A DNA stretch of 64,000 nucleotides from Drosophila persimilis (Eukaryota > Arthropoda > Insecta > Diptera > Drosophilidae), in contig NW_020825333.1 in NCBI RefSeq assembly GCF_003286085.1, positions 310,001 through 374,000 of the forward strand, read 5' to 3'. This document shows, piece after piece, positions 43,131 to 54,878 of the stretch. Every line of letters starts with the position of its first letter. The stretch's first letter is position 1. A program made the position numbers and the translations under genes. The notes beneath the pieces were generated by a model. It was not told where the DNA came from. It did no database searches and worked only from the letters and a program-made list of their open reading frames with translations.

Positions 43131-43734
43131 CGTGTGTAGTTGGCACAATAGTGGTGGGTAGTTTTATCAGATATGAGTACTTGTTATGAATTTAAGAATT
43201 AAAGTTTTAGTAAATATTATGGATTAATAAACAAGTATATTTCCTGGAAGTAATGTGAAGAAGAAGAGAGATAATAGATATGGTTTTTGGGAGTTTTTTC
43301 AGATTCTTATTACGCGCAGAAAAGCTCAAAGGTCGGGAGGGTTGTGACGCGTTGCTGCATAACATCAAGCAGACTCACTAATACATGTATATATTGGAAT
43401 GCGTGTATTGGTTGAGAAATAGAGAAAGTAAGTGTCAGGCTCAAATTTAACTATCACCTCGTTCGTGGTGATCGCGTTGCCCTCTGCATTGCGCGACTCG
43501 ACGGATGCAAACATTAAGGCAAGGGACATTTTTTAAATGTGTGCCCTGAGGTTGGAGATGGAATGGGTCAAGAACCCCCCCACAGGCTGTTTTTGCTAGC
43601 TTTGTCCCATCGACCTTCTTCACTACCAACCGGATACTCAGAGAAAGGCCAACGTTAAGACCGGCTTACGCTACGGTCTGCAATGTTGTTGTTGTTTACA
43701 TTTATACAGAGGCGGTTGGTACATTACACACGGG
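43131..43734. other. Unit 1 spacer, unassigned, with a conserved 60-codon minus-strand frame
   Basis: AT-rich left part without features I recognise. A minus-strand frame at 43447-43629 (MVVKKVDGTKLAKTACGGVL...) is kept in all five units with one or two changes, but so is everything else in the unit, so this is not evidence of function. It resembles no family I can name. The same block lies at about 47139-47742, 51147-51750, 55157-55760 and 59267-59870. Confidence 0.4.
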
Positions 43735-44260
43735 CTTCGAAACTGATTCCAAAAAACGCTCGCGTGTACGTACTATTTTGCGAAATTGCGCTACTGACCG
43801 AATAGGGATGTTAAAAATATCATGTTGGATATCGGTCAAGAGATTCAACTTTAGCACTTCCATCATTCGCTAGCACTGGCTCCAAACAGGTAAATGGCGT
43901 TTCTGGCAACTAGATCAGGATTACCTCCTAAGGTCTACGATACATAAAATCTTCCACCGACATGGACGAATTCCCTGAAAACCGCACTTTCCATCCTGCG
44001 ATTATTTGTCCAATCCTATCTGGCCGTAGTCCCGTGATTTGTTGATATCCCCATGGGGTTACCGAGATAGTAGAATCACTAGCCTGACTTATCGGGGCAA
44101 CTACGGACTATCGAGTTGGTATTGGGAACAACTGTTCAAAGGATTGATTTTCTCCACTAGGCTGTGACGGTCCAGTAGCTTGGTTAATCGGCGACTGTAC
44201 CGTTTGACTTGACAAACGTTGAAATCCTACTTCCGTTGTCTGAGGTTGAGGACTGAGAGT
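43735..44260 (-). mobile_element. Unit 1: antisense gypsy-A gag relic
   Basis: The minus strand shows GLRPDRIGQIIAGWKVRFSG (near 44030-43975) and the VEDFMYR continuation, plus a segment matching 1390-1520. It is an older, diverged relative of the gag at 1057-2019. Its N-terminal side is Ser/Pro/Gln-rich (QATGPSQPSGENQ). Broken. Confidence 0.75.
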
Positions 44261-44690
44261 GCTGGTAGACAATGTAAATTCCCAATTAGTAGCACTCAAG
44301 TCGTTAAGCGACGATAAGGAGATTCTGGATGCAGTAATTTTCCATCTAATTCGTACACAGCTTGATGAAGATACAATGGATAGGTGGGAAGTTGAGTGGG
44401 ATTGCCAGAAGTTACCGTCGTGATCATTGTTATCGCAGTTTTTGATAAACAAAGGAGTCAATATGGCTAATAGGGAAGTTCGACGAGGCAATGGCTGCTA
44501 CGTTTGTCCTGGGACCCATGGATTGAAAGGATGTCAAAGGTTTAAAGAACTATCACCAGTACAACGTTACCATGAGGCGAAGAAGCATTCGCTGTGCCTG
44601 ATTTGTTTTAGCAAGCGACATACAACTAGAAACTGTAATAATCGGTATAGAAGCCAAACGGCTCCGAAGCGCAGAAAGGGCTTTTAGACT
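44261..44690 (+). mobile_element. Unit 1: BEL-C gag fragment
   Basis: Plus-strand gag of a third BEL/Pao family: DAVIFHLIRTQLDEDTMDRW, then FLINKGVNMANREVRRG, then the double knuckle with CYVCPGTHGLKGC and CLICFSKRHTTRNC, ending in a basic tail (PKRRKGF). The helix-plus-knuckle layout is typical of BEL/Pao gag C-termini. It is a fossil piece without the rest of the element. Confidence 0.75.
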
Positions 44691-45096
44691 TAGGTAATAA
44701 ATAGTTCAAGGAACATATACAAAAAAAATCTCGGGAATATATATGTAAAGTCCAGTCAAAGTTGAAAAACTGCTCAAAATGTAGGTACTAATGAATCCAT
44801 ATGCTCAGGTACACTTAATATTAGAATAATTTTCCATTTCGCGCTACCTCAATTATGTGGTTGGTTATGAATGAATATACAGGCTAGTATTTCTACCATT
44901 ACCTGTCTTTTTTAGCAGGTTTTGTAACCTGCTTTTATTATGTCAAAGGGTGGTACCTACATATGTGTATATATTGAATTCATTTTTAGCGCAGCTCTAT
45001 AGTCTTATTTTGACTTTTAAAGGATTCAGTTGCGTATAAGCAAACATCAGTGAATATAATTTTTATATATAATTTAAGAATTTAATTTTCGTTAAA
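44691..45096 (+). other. Unit 1: AT-rich sequence upstream of the transposase, with a hairpin
   Basis: Non-coding. A perfect 8-bp inverted repeat AGCAGGTT-TTGT-AACCTGCT lies at 44914-44933. The block probably holds the 5' flank or promoter of the Transib-like transposon; I could not see a clear terminal inverted repeat. Equivalent blocks precede 49105, 53113 and 57123. Confidence 0.45.
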
Positions 45097-45567
45097 ATGG
45101 CTATGAAAAATACCAAGTTGTTCGAGATATTTAGAAATTCAAGCACCTCAAACGAATTTGTGGAAACTGTTCTTAATGAATTAAATTTAGTATTGGACAG
45201 CCCAGAGCAGCATACAAGTATAAGAAAGAAAATTATGAGTATACATATTAGTATTACAAATAAGTGGTTGACCTCACACCGTAAGGTAGAATCGTTTAAT
45301 AGCAAATACGCAAGCTGGCTAATTGGAAACAGCTTTCTATATGATGGACCCTCCACGTCCACGGGACGAGCAATAGGAAGACCAACAAAAACCCTGGATA
45401 AGTGTTCAGATTATACTAGAAAGCGAAAACTTGTAGATGCAACATGTCATATAGATACGGATCATTTATCGGAGGCACTGTCAATTAAATATACGAACAA
45501 CAAGGAAAACAAGAGGGCGCATATAACAAAAGCTGTATCTAAGGCAAGCCCGGTGAGACTTGACAGG
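45097..45567 (+). pseudogene. Unit 1: Transib/RAG1-like transposase, N-terminal part
   Basis: Open from ATG 45097 for about 157 codons until a BEL-C LTR interrupts it. It reads as the N-terminal region of arthropod Transib-superfamily transposases: an alpha-helical start (FVETVLNELNLVLDS), KYASWLIGNSFLYDGPS, then the basic signature GRPTKTLDKCSDYTRKRK, which in relatives reads GRP.K.F..CS.RSKRRK. The gene continues after the LTR: ...VRLDR here and LLEGLSS at 45821. It would bind and cut the transposon ends in the nucleus, but this copy is interrupted and truncated. The family call is from remembered motifs. Confidence 0.65.
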
Positions 45568-45820
45568 TGTTGACGCCCCTTAATATAATATAGGATTAAA
45601 TTACTTTATAAAGGTTAACAATTTGAATATTTGAATTAATATGTAAATATTACTAAAAATGTGAATTAATTTGAAGTTGGCGCGTTACATTATGTACATA
45701 TAAAGAAGCGAATTATGATCACTAGATTTAAGAGATATTCGAAATAAAACGAACGAGCAAGGAACTACATCGAGCGGATTAAGGAAGGTCTTAATTGTGT
45801 AGACGGATTCCACTAGAAAA
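45568..45820 (+). repeat. Unit 1: BEL-C solo LTR inside the transposase
   Basis: Begins TGTTGACGCCCC, the same start that follows BEL-C pol and a purine tract (GGTGGGGAGAA) at 62441, which identifies it as an LTR. About 250 bp. It splits the transposase between VRLDR and LLEGL. The exact 3' end and target duplication are unclear. Confidence 0.7.
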
Positions 45821-46860
45821 CTGTTGGAGGGACTTAGCTCGTACAACAGGATAAATAATAGCATCCTCACGCCACCGAATTCACAACCGAAGTCGTATAC
45901 CGATGACGAGGCTTTGGCGTTGTTTTTAGACTTGGGAATGTCTAAGGAGAAGTATTTAATACTGCGGTATTCCTTACAGCAGCATCAAGTCTATGTTCTT
46001 CCTGAATACAAACATATTACAGATGCCAAATTGATGGCAAGGCCGGAAGAAAACTTGGTGACGGTTGAATCAGCAGTAGTAAAACTTCAAGACCTGGTGC
46101 AACATACTACGAAACGGCTCATTAAAAGCTTACCTCACCATCAAATTGAGAGTCTGCCACAAAATCTCACACTGATCAGCAAATGGGGCTGTGATGGATC
46201 TTCTGGGCAAAGTGAATATAAGCAAGCAATATCTACAGACGATAAAACTATTACAGATTCTAACATGCTTATGGCTTCTCTTGTACCACTGCGGCTTAAG
46301 TCGGATACATCGGAATATTGGTAAAATCCTCGACCTTCGTCTGCTCATTATTGCCGTCCTATATTATTCAAATACGCCAAGGAATCTTCGGAACTAATAA
46401 AATCCACTGTAAGTGATATTAAGAATCAGATTTCAAATATAAGACCGTCTGTACATAAAGTCAACGAAGTAAAATCCATTAGTGTCAATTTTGAATTTTT
46501 CCTTACTATGATTGATGGAAAAGTTCTTAACGAACTTACTAATACAAAATCGACCTTGAAATGCGCATTTTGCAAAAAAAAAACACAGAAGGAATTTAAA
46601 AATTTGGATGATTCCATAATTGAAGAGGAAAATTTAGAATATGGCATTTCCCCATTACATGCAAGAATTAGATGTATGGAGTTTATTTTAAAGCTTGCAT
46701 ATACCATTCCGCGAGAGGGGGAATCTTTTGACAACAGCACGCCAGCCAACGAAATACAAAAGACTAGGAAAAAAAATGATTCAAGAAAAAATCCTAGACA
46801 AACTATCACTGAAGGTGGACTGCCCCAAACAAGGATTTGGAAATATTTTAAATTCCAAAA
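45821..46860 (+). pseudogene. Unit 1: Transib/RAG1-like transposase, catalytic part (truncated)
   Basis: Continues the transposase: KSYTDDEALALFLDLGMSKE, VKLQDLVQHTTKRL, then KWGCDGSSGQSEYKQ (near 46180-46225), the candidate first catalytic Asp region. Next come NPRPSSAHYCRPI, FFLTMIDGKVLNELTNTKST, the CAFCKK zinc pair, and YGISPLHARIRCMEFILKL. One in-frame TAA (46322-46324, before NPRPSS) and a later frameshift near 46770 break it. The last recognisable part is KVDCPKQGFGN. It then joins BEL-B LTR at 46861, so the zinc-histidine region and the final catalytic Glu of this family are absent. Units 4 and 5 keep about 110 bp more. Confidence 0.7.
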
Positions 46861-49800
46861 TTCGAGCGGCCGACCTACCGCGCCCCAGAACAAAATACAC
46901 ACCTACATATCACGAAACACAGCTACTTTTCATTTCTCGCGACGGCTTCTAGGAGGTTCACTGGATTAACCAATTTTGGCGTTTGGAGAATTGATCTTCG
47001 ATCCGCCCCACTACAAATATGATGAAAGAAATACATTAAAGAAAAGCAAACATACATTTACAAACAAAATACATTTATCCAATTACAAATATATAAATAC
47101 AAAAATAGGAAAATAAGAGAAAAAGAAAACAACAAAATCGTGTGTAGTTGGCACAATAGTGGTGGGTAGTTTTATCAGATATGAGTACTTGTTATGAATT
47201 TAAGAATTAAAGTTTTAGTAAATATTATGGATTAATAAACAAGTATATTTCCTGGAAGTAATGTGAAGAAGAAGAGAGATAATAGATATGGTTTTTGGGA
47301 GTTTTTTCAGATTCTTATTACGCGCAGAAAAGCTCAAAGGTCGGGAGGGTTGTGACGCGTTGCTGCATAACATCAAGCAGACTCACTAATACATGTATAT
47401 ATTAGAATGCGTGTATTGGTTGAGAAATAGAGAAAGTAAGTGTCAGGCTCAAATTTAACTATCACGTCGTTCGTGGTGATCGCGTTGCCCTCTGCATTGC
47501 GCGACTCGACGGATGCAAACATTAAGGCAAGGGACATTTTTTAAATGTGTGCCCTGAGGTTGGAGATGGAATGGGTCAAGAACCCCCCCACAGGCTGTTT
47601 TTGCTAGCTGTGTCCCATCGACCTTCTTTACTACCAACCGGATACTCAGAGAAAGGCCAACGTTAAGACCGGCTTACGCTACGGTCTGCAATGTTGTTGT
47701 TGTTTACATTTATACAGAGGCGGTTGGTACATTACACACGGGCTTCGAAACTGATTCCAAAAAACGCTCGCGTGTACGTACTATTTTGCGAAATTGCGCT
47801 ACTGACCGAATAGGGATGTTAAAAATATCATGTTGGATATCGGTCAAGAGATTCAACTTTAGCACTTCCAACATTCGCTAGCACTGGCTCCAAACAGGTA
47901 AATGGCGTTTCTGGCAACTAGATCAGGATTACCTTCTAAGGTCTACGATACATAAAATCTTCCACCGACATGGACGAATTCCCTGAAAACCGCACCTTCC
48001 ATCCTGCGATTATTTGTCCAATCCTATCTGGCCGTAGTCCCGTGATTTGTTGATATCCCCATGGGGTTACTGAGATAGTAGAATCACCAGCCTGACTTAT
48101 CGGGGCACCTACGGACTCTCGAGTTGGTATTGGGAACAACTGTTCAAAGGATTGATTTTCTCCACTAGGCTGTGACGGTCCAGTAGCTTGGTTAATCGGC
48201 GACTGTACCGTTTGACTTGACAAACGTTGAAATCCTACTTCCGTTGTCTGAGAGTGAGGACTGAGAGTGCTGGTAGACAATGTAAATTCCCAATTAGTAG
48301 CACTCAAGTCGTTAAGCGACGATAAGGAGATTCTGGATGCAGTAATTTTCCATCTAATTCGTACACAGCTTGATGAAGATACAATGGATAGGTGGGAAGT
48401 TGAGTGGGATTGCCAGAAGTTACCGTCGTGATCATTGTTATCGCAGTTTTTGATAAACAGAGGAGTCAATATGGCTAATAGGGAAGTTCGACGAGGCAAT
48501 GGCTGCTACGTTTGTCCTGGGACCCATGGATTGAAAGGATGTCAAAGGTTTAAAGAACTATCACCAGTACAACGTTACCATGAGGCGAAGAAGCATTCGC
48601 TGTGCCTGATTTGTTTTAGCAAGCGACATACAACTAGAAACTGTAATAATCGGTATAGAAGCCAAACGGCTCCGAAGCGCAGAAAGGGCTTTTAGACTTA
48701 GGTAATAAATAGTTCAAGGAACATATACAAAAAAAATCTCGGGAATATATATGTAAAGTCCAGTCAAAGTTGAAAAACTGCTCAAAATGTAGGTACTAAT
48801 GAATCCATATGCTCAGGTACACTTAATATTAGAATAATTTTCCATTTCGCGCTACCTCAATTATGTGGTTGGTTATGAATGAATATACAGGCTAGTATTT
48901 CTACCATTACCTGTCTTTTTTAGCAGGTTTTGTAACCTGCTTTTATTATGTCAAAGGGTGGTACCTACATATGTGTATATATTGAATTCATTTTTAGCGC
49001 AGCTCTATAGTCTTATTTTGACTTTTAAAGGATTCAGTTGCGTATAAGCAAACATCAGTGAATATAATTTTTATATATAATTTAAGAATTTAATTTTCGT
49101 TAAAATGGCTATGAAAAATACCAAGTTGTTCGAGATATTTAGAAATTCAAGCACCTCAAACGAATTTGTGGAAACTGTTCTTAATGAATTAAATTTAGTA
49201 TTGGACAGCCCAGAGCAGCATACAAGTATAAGAAAGAAAATTATGAGTATACATATTAGTATTACAAATAAGTGGTTGACCTCACACCGTAAGGTAGAAT
49301 CGTTTAATAGCAAATACGCAAGCTGGCTAATTGGAAACAGCTTTCTATATGATGGACCCTCCACGTCCACGGGACGAGCAATAGGAAGACCAACAAAAAC
49401 CCTGGATAAGTGTTCAGATTATACTAGAAAGCGAAAACTTGTAGATGCAACATGTCATATAGATACGGATCATTTATCGGAGGCACTGTCAATTAAATAT
49501 ACGAACAACAAGGAAAACAAGAGGGCGCATATAACAAAAGCTGTATCTAAGGCAAGCCCGGTGAGACTTGACAGGTGTTGACGCCCCTTAATATAATATA
49601 GGATTAAATTACTTTATAAAGGTTAACAATTTGAATATTTGAATTAATATGTAAATATTACTAAAAATGTGAATTAATTTGAAGTTGGCGCGTTACATTA
49701 TGTACATATAAAGAAGCGAATTATGATCACTAGATTTAAGAGATATTCGAAATAAAACGAACGAGCAAGGAACTACATCGAGCGGATTAAGGAAGGTCTT

Positions 49801-50868
49801 AATTGTGTAGACGGATTCCACTAGAAAACTGTTGGAGGGACTTAGCTCGTACAACAGGATAAATAATAGCATCCTCACGCCACCGAATTCACAACCGAAG
49901 TCGTATACCGATGACGAGGCTTTGGCGTTGTTTTTAGACTTGGGAATGTCTAAGGAGAAGTATTTAATACTGCGGTATTCCTTACAGCAGCATCAAGTCT
50001 ATGTTCTTCCTGAATACAAACATATTACAGATGCCAAATTGATGGCAAGGCCGGAAGAAAACTTGGTGACGGTTGAATCAGCAGTAGTAAAACTTCAAGA
50101 CCTGGTGCAACATACTACGAAACGGCTCATTAAAAGCTTACCTCACCATCAAATTGAGAGTCTGCCACAAAATCTCACACTGATCAGCAAATGGGGCTGT
50201 GATGGATCTTCTGGGCAAAGTGAATATAAGCAAGCAATATCTACAGACGATAAAACTATTACAGATTCTAACATGCTTATGGCTTCTCTTGTACCACTGC
50301 GGCTTAAGTCGGATACATCGGAATATTGGTAAAATCCTCGACCTTCGTCTGCTCATTATTGCCGTCCTATATTATTCAAATACGCCAAGGAATCTTCGGA
50401 ACTAATAAAATCCACTGTAAGTGATATTAAGAATCAGATTTCAAATATAAGACCGTCTGTACATAAAGTCAACGAAGTAAAATCCATTAGTGTCAATTTT
50501 GAATTTTTCCTTACTATGATTGATGGAAAAGTTCTTAACGAACTTACTAATACAAAATCGACCTTGAAATGCGCATTTTGCAAAAAAAAAACACAGAAGG
50601 AATTTAAAAATTTGGATGATTCCATAATTGAAGAGGAAAATTTAGAATATGGCATTTCCCCATTACATGCAAGAATTAGATGTATGGAGTTTATTTTAAA
50701 GCTTGCATATACCATTCCGCGAGAGGGGGAATCTTTTGACAACAGCACGCCAGCCAACGAAATACAAAAGACTAGGAAAAAAAATGATTCAAGAAAAAAT
50801 CCTAGACAAACTATCACTGAAGGTGGACTGCCCCAAACAAGGATTTGGAAATATTTTAAATTCCAAAA
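46861..50868 (+). repeat. Composite repeat unit 2
   Basis: 4008 bp, same part order as unit 1. Antisense gypsy-A gag is about 47743-48268, BEL-C gag about 48269-48698, the transposase 49105-50868 and the BEL-C LTR 49576-49828. It is nearly identical to unit 3 across the left part. The BEL-B leader carries the GGATTAACCAATTTTGG variant shared only with unit 3. Confidence 0.92.
49105..50868 (+). pseudogene. Unit 2: Transib/RAG1-like transposase, split by BEL-C LTR
   Basis: N-terminal frame 49105-49575, LTR 49576-49828, catalytic part from 49829. The protein text is identical to unit 1 over the N-terminal frame and has the same TAA before NPRPSS and the same late frameshift. The shared damage shows that the gene was already dead when the unit was multiplied. 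Confidence 0.68.
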
Positions 50869-53800
50869 TTCGAGCGGCCGACCTACCGCGCCCCAGAACA
50901 AAATACACACCTACATATCACGAAACACAGCTACTTTTCATTTCTCGCGACGGCTTCTAGGAGGTTCACTGGATTAACCAATTTTGGCGTTTGGAGAATT
51001 GATCTTCGATCCGCCCCACTACAAATATGATGAAAGAAATACATTAAAGAAAAGCAAACATACATTTACAAACAAAATACATTTATCCAATTACAAATAT
51101 ATAAATACAAAAATAGGAAAATAAGAGAAAAAGAAAACAACAAAATCGTGTGTAGTTGGCACAATAGTGGTGGGTAGTTTTATCAGATATGAGTACTTGT
51201 TATGAATTTAAGAATTAAAGTTTTAGTAAATATTATGGATTAATAAACAAGTATATTTCCTGGAAGTAATGTGAAGAAGAAGAGAGATAATAGATATGGT
51301 TTTTGGGAGTTTTTTCAGATTCTTATTACGCGCAGAAAAGCTCAAAGGTCGGGAGGGTTGTGACGCGTTGCTGCATAACATCAAGCAGACTCACTAATAC
51401 ATGTATATATTAGAATGCGTGTATTGGTTGAGAAATAGAGAAAGTAAGTGTCAGGCTCAAATTTAACTATCACGTCGTTCGTGGTGATCGCGTTGCCCTC
51501 TGCATTGCGCGACTCGACGGATGCAAACATTAAGGCAAGGGACATTTTTTAAATGTGTGCCCTGAGGTTGGAGATGGAATGGGTCAAGAACCCCCCCACA
51601 GGCTGTTTTTGCTAGCTGTGTCCCATCGACCTTCTTTACTACCAACCGGATACTCAGAGAAAGGCCAACGTTAAGACCGGCTTACGCTACGGTCTGCAAT
51701 GTTGTTGTTGTTTACATTTATACAGAGGCGGTTGGTACATTACACACGGGCTTCGAAACTGATTCCAAAAAACGCTCGCGTGTACGTACTATTTTGCGAA
51801 ATTGCGCTACTGACCGAATAGGGATGTTAAAAATATCATGTTGGATATCGGTCAAGAGATTCAACTTTAGCACTTCCAACATTCGCTAGCACTGGCTCCA
51901 AACAGGTAAATGGCGTTTCTGGCAACTAGATCAGGATTACCTTCTAAGGTCTACGATACATAAAATCTTCCACCGACATGGACGAATTCCCTGAAAACCG
52001 CACCTTCCATCCTGCGATTATTTGTCCAATCCTATCTGGCCGTAGTCCCGTGATTTGTTGATATCCCCATGGGGTTACTGAGATAGTAGAATCACCAGCC
52101 TGACTTATCGGGGCACCTACGGACTCTCGAGTTGGTATTGGGAACAACTGTTCAAAGGATTGATTTTCTCCACTAGGCTGTGACGGTCCAGTAGCTTGGT
52201 TAATCGGCGACTGTACCGTTTGACTTGACAAACGTTGAAATCCTACTTCCGTTGTCTGAGAGTGAGGACTGAGAGTGCTGGTAGACAATGTAAATTCCCA
52301 ATTAGTAGCACTCAAGTCGTTAAGCGACGATAAGGAGATTCTGGATGCAGTAATTTTCCATCTAATTCGTACACAGCTTGATGAAGATACAATGGATAGG
52401 TGGGAAGTTGAGTGGGATTGCCAGAAGTTACCGTCGTGATCATTGTTATCGCAGTTTTTGATAAACAGAGGAGTCAATATGGCTAATAGGGAAGTTCGAC
52501 GAGGCAATGGCTGCTACGTTTGTCCTGGGACCCATGGATTGAAAGGATGTCAAAGGTTTAAAGAACTATCACCAGTACAACGTTACCATGAGGCGAAGAA
52601 GCATTCGCTGTGCCTGATTTGTTTTAGCAAGCGACATACAACTAGAAACTGTAATAATCGGTATAGAAGCCAAACGGCTCCGAAGCGCAGAAAGGGCTTT
52701 TAGACTTAGGTAATAAATAGTTCAAGGAACATATACAAAAAAAATCTCGGGAATATATATGTAAAGTCCAGTCAAAGTTGAAAAACTGCTCAAAATGTAG
52801 GTACTAATGAATCCATATGCTCAGGTACACTTAATATTAGAATAATTTTCCATTTCGCGCTACCTCAATTATGTGGTTGGTTATGAATGAATATACAGGC
52901 TAGTATTTCTACCATTACCTGTCTTTTTTAGCAGGTTTTGTAACCTGCTTTTATTATGTCAAAGGGTGGTACCTACATATGTGTATATATTGAATTCATG
53001 TTTAGCGCAGCTCTATAGTCTTATTTTGACTTTTAAAGGATTCAGTTGCGTATAAGCAAACATCAGTGAATATAATTTTTATATATAATTTAAGAATTTA
53101 ATTTTCGTTAAAATGGCTATGAAAAATACCAAGTTGTTCGAGATATTTAGAAATTCAAGCACCTCAAACGAATTTGTGGAAACTGTTCTTAATGAATTAA
53201 ATTTAGTATTGGACAGCCCAGAGCAGCATACAAGTATAAGAAAGAAAATTATGTGTATACATATTAGTATTAAAAATAAGTGGTTGACCTCACACCGTAA
53301 GGTAGAATCGTTTAATAGCAAATACGCAAGCTGGCTAATTGGAAACAGCTTGCTATATGATGGACCCTCCACGTCCACGGGACGAGCAATAGGAAGACCA
53401 ACAAAAACCCTGGATAAGTGTTCAGATTATACTAGAAAGCGAAAACTTGTAGATGCAACATGTCATATAGATACGGATCATTTATCGGAGGCACTGTCAA
53501 TTAAATATACGAACAACAAGGAAAACAAGAGGGCGCATATAACAAAAGCTGTATCTAAGGCAAGCCCGGTGAGACTTGACAGGTGTTGACGCCCCTTAAT
53601 ATAATATAGGATTAAATTACTTTATAAAGGTTAACAATTTGAATATTTGAATTAATATGTAAATATTACTAAAAATGTGAATTAATTTGAAGTTGGCGCG
53701 TTACATTATGTACATATAAAGAAGCGAATTATGATCACTAGATTTAAGAGATATTCGAAATAAAACGAACGAGCAAGGAACTACATCGAGCGGATTAAGG

Positions 53801-54878
53801 AAGGTCTTAATTGTGTAGACGGATTCCACTAGAAAACTGTTGGAGGGACTTAGCTCGTACAACAGGATAAATAATAGCATCCTCACGCCACCGAATTCAC
53901 AACCGAAGTCGTATACCGATGACGAGGCTTTGGCGTTGTTTTTAGACTTGGGAATGTCTAAGGAGAAGTATTTAATACTGCGGTATTCCTTACAGCAGCA
54001 TCAAGTCTATGTTCTTCCTGAATACAAACATATTACAGATGCCAAATTGATGGCAAGGCCGGAAGAAAACTTGGTGACGGTTGAATCAGCAGTAGTAAAA
54101 CTTCAAGACCTGGTGCAACATACTACGAAACGGCTCATTAAAAGCTTACCTCACCATCAAATTGAGAGTCTGCCACAAAATCTCACACTGATCAGCAAAT
54201 GGGGCTGTGATGGATCTTCTGGGCAAAGTGAATATAAGCAAGCAATATCTACAGACGATAAAACTATTACAGATTCTAACATGCTTATGGCTTCTCTTGT
54301 ACCACTGCGGCTTAAGTCGGATACATCGGAATATTGGTAAAATCCTCGACCTTCGTCTGCTCATTATTGCCGTCCTATATTATTCAAATACGCCAAGGAA
54401 TCTTCGGAACTAATAAAATCCACTGTAAGTGATATTAAGAATCAGATTTCAAATATAAGACCGTCTGTACATAAAGTCAACGAAGTAAAATCCATTAGTG
54501 TCAATTTTGAATTTTTCCTTACTATGATTGATGGAAAAGTTCTTAACGAACTTACTAATACAAAATCGACCTTGAAATGCGCATTTTGCAAAAAAAAAAA
54601 ACACAGAAGGAATTTAAAAATTTGGATGATTCCATAATTGAAGAGGAAAATTTAGAATATGGCATTTCCCCATTACATGCAAGAATTAGATGTATGGAGT
54701 TTATTTTAAAGCTTGCATATACCATTCCGCGAGAGGGGGAATCTTTTGACAACAGCACGCCAGCCAACGAAATACAAAAGACTAGGAAAAAAAATGATTC
54801 AAGAAAAAATCCTAGACAAACTATCACTGAAGGTGGACTGCCCCAAACAAGGATTTGGAAATATTTTAAATTCCAAAA
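50869..54878 (+). repeat. Composite repeat unit 3
   Basis: 4010 bp. Antisense gypsy-A gag is about 51751-52276, BEL-C gag about 52277-52706, the transposase 53113-54878 and the BEL-C LTR 53584-53836. Its left half matches unit 2, while its transposase N-terminal variants match unit 4. The A-run near 54590 is two bases longer than in units 1 and 2. Confidence 0.92.
53113..54878 (+). pseudogene. Unit 3: Transib/RAG1-like transposase, split by BEL-C LTR
   Basis: Same layout: N-terminal frame 53113-53583, LTR 53584-53836, catalytic part from 53837. A few amino-acid changes relative to units 1 and 2 (for example SLLYDG instead of SFLYDG) are shared with unit 4. The A-run near 54590 adds a frameshift specific to this unit. 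Confidence 0.68.

Noticed and set aside
46426-46902. 158-codon minus-strand frame with hydrophobic stretches, repeated in units 1 and 2
   Set aside because: It lies opposite the transposase catalytic part; the hydrophobicity comes from reading A-rich coding DNA backwards.
50869-54878. Unit 3 as an assembly duplicate of unit 2
   Set aside because: Units 2 and 3 are nearly identical on the left, but unit 3 has its own variants (A-run length, transposase changes shared with unit 4), so it is a real copy unless long reads say otherwise.
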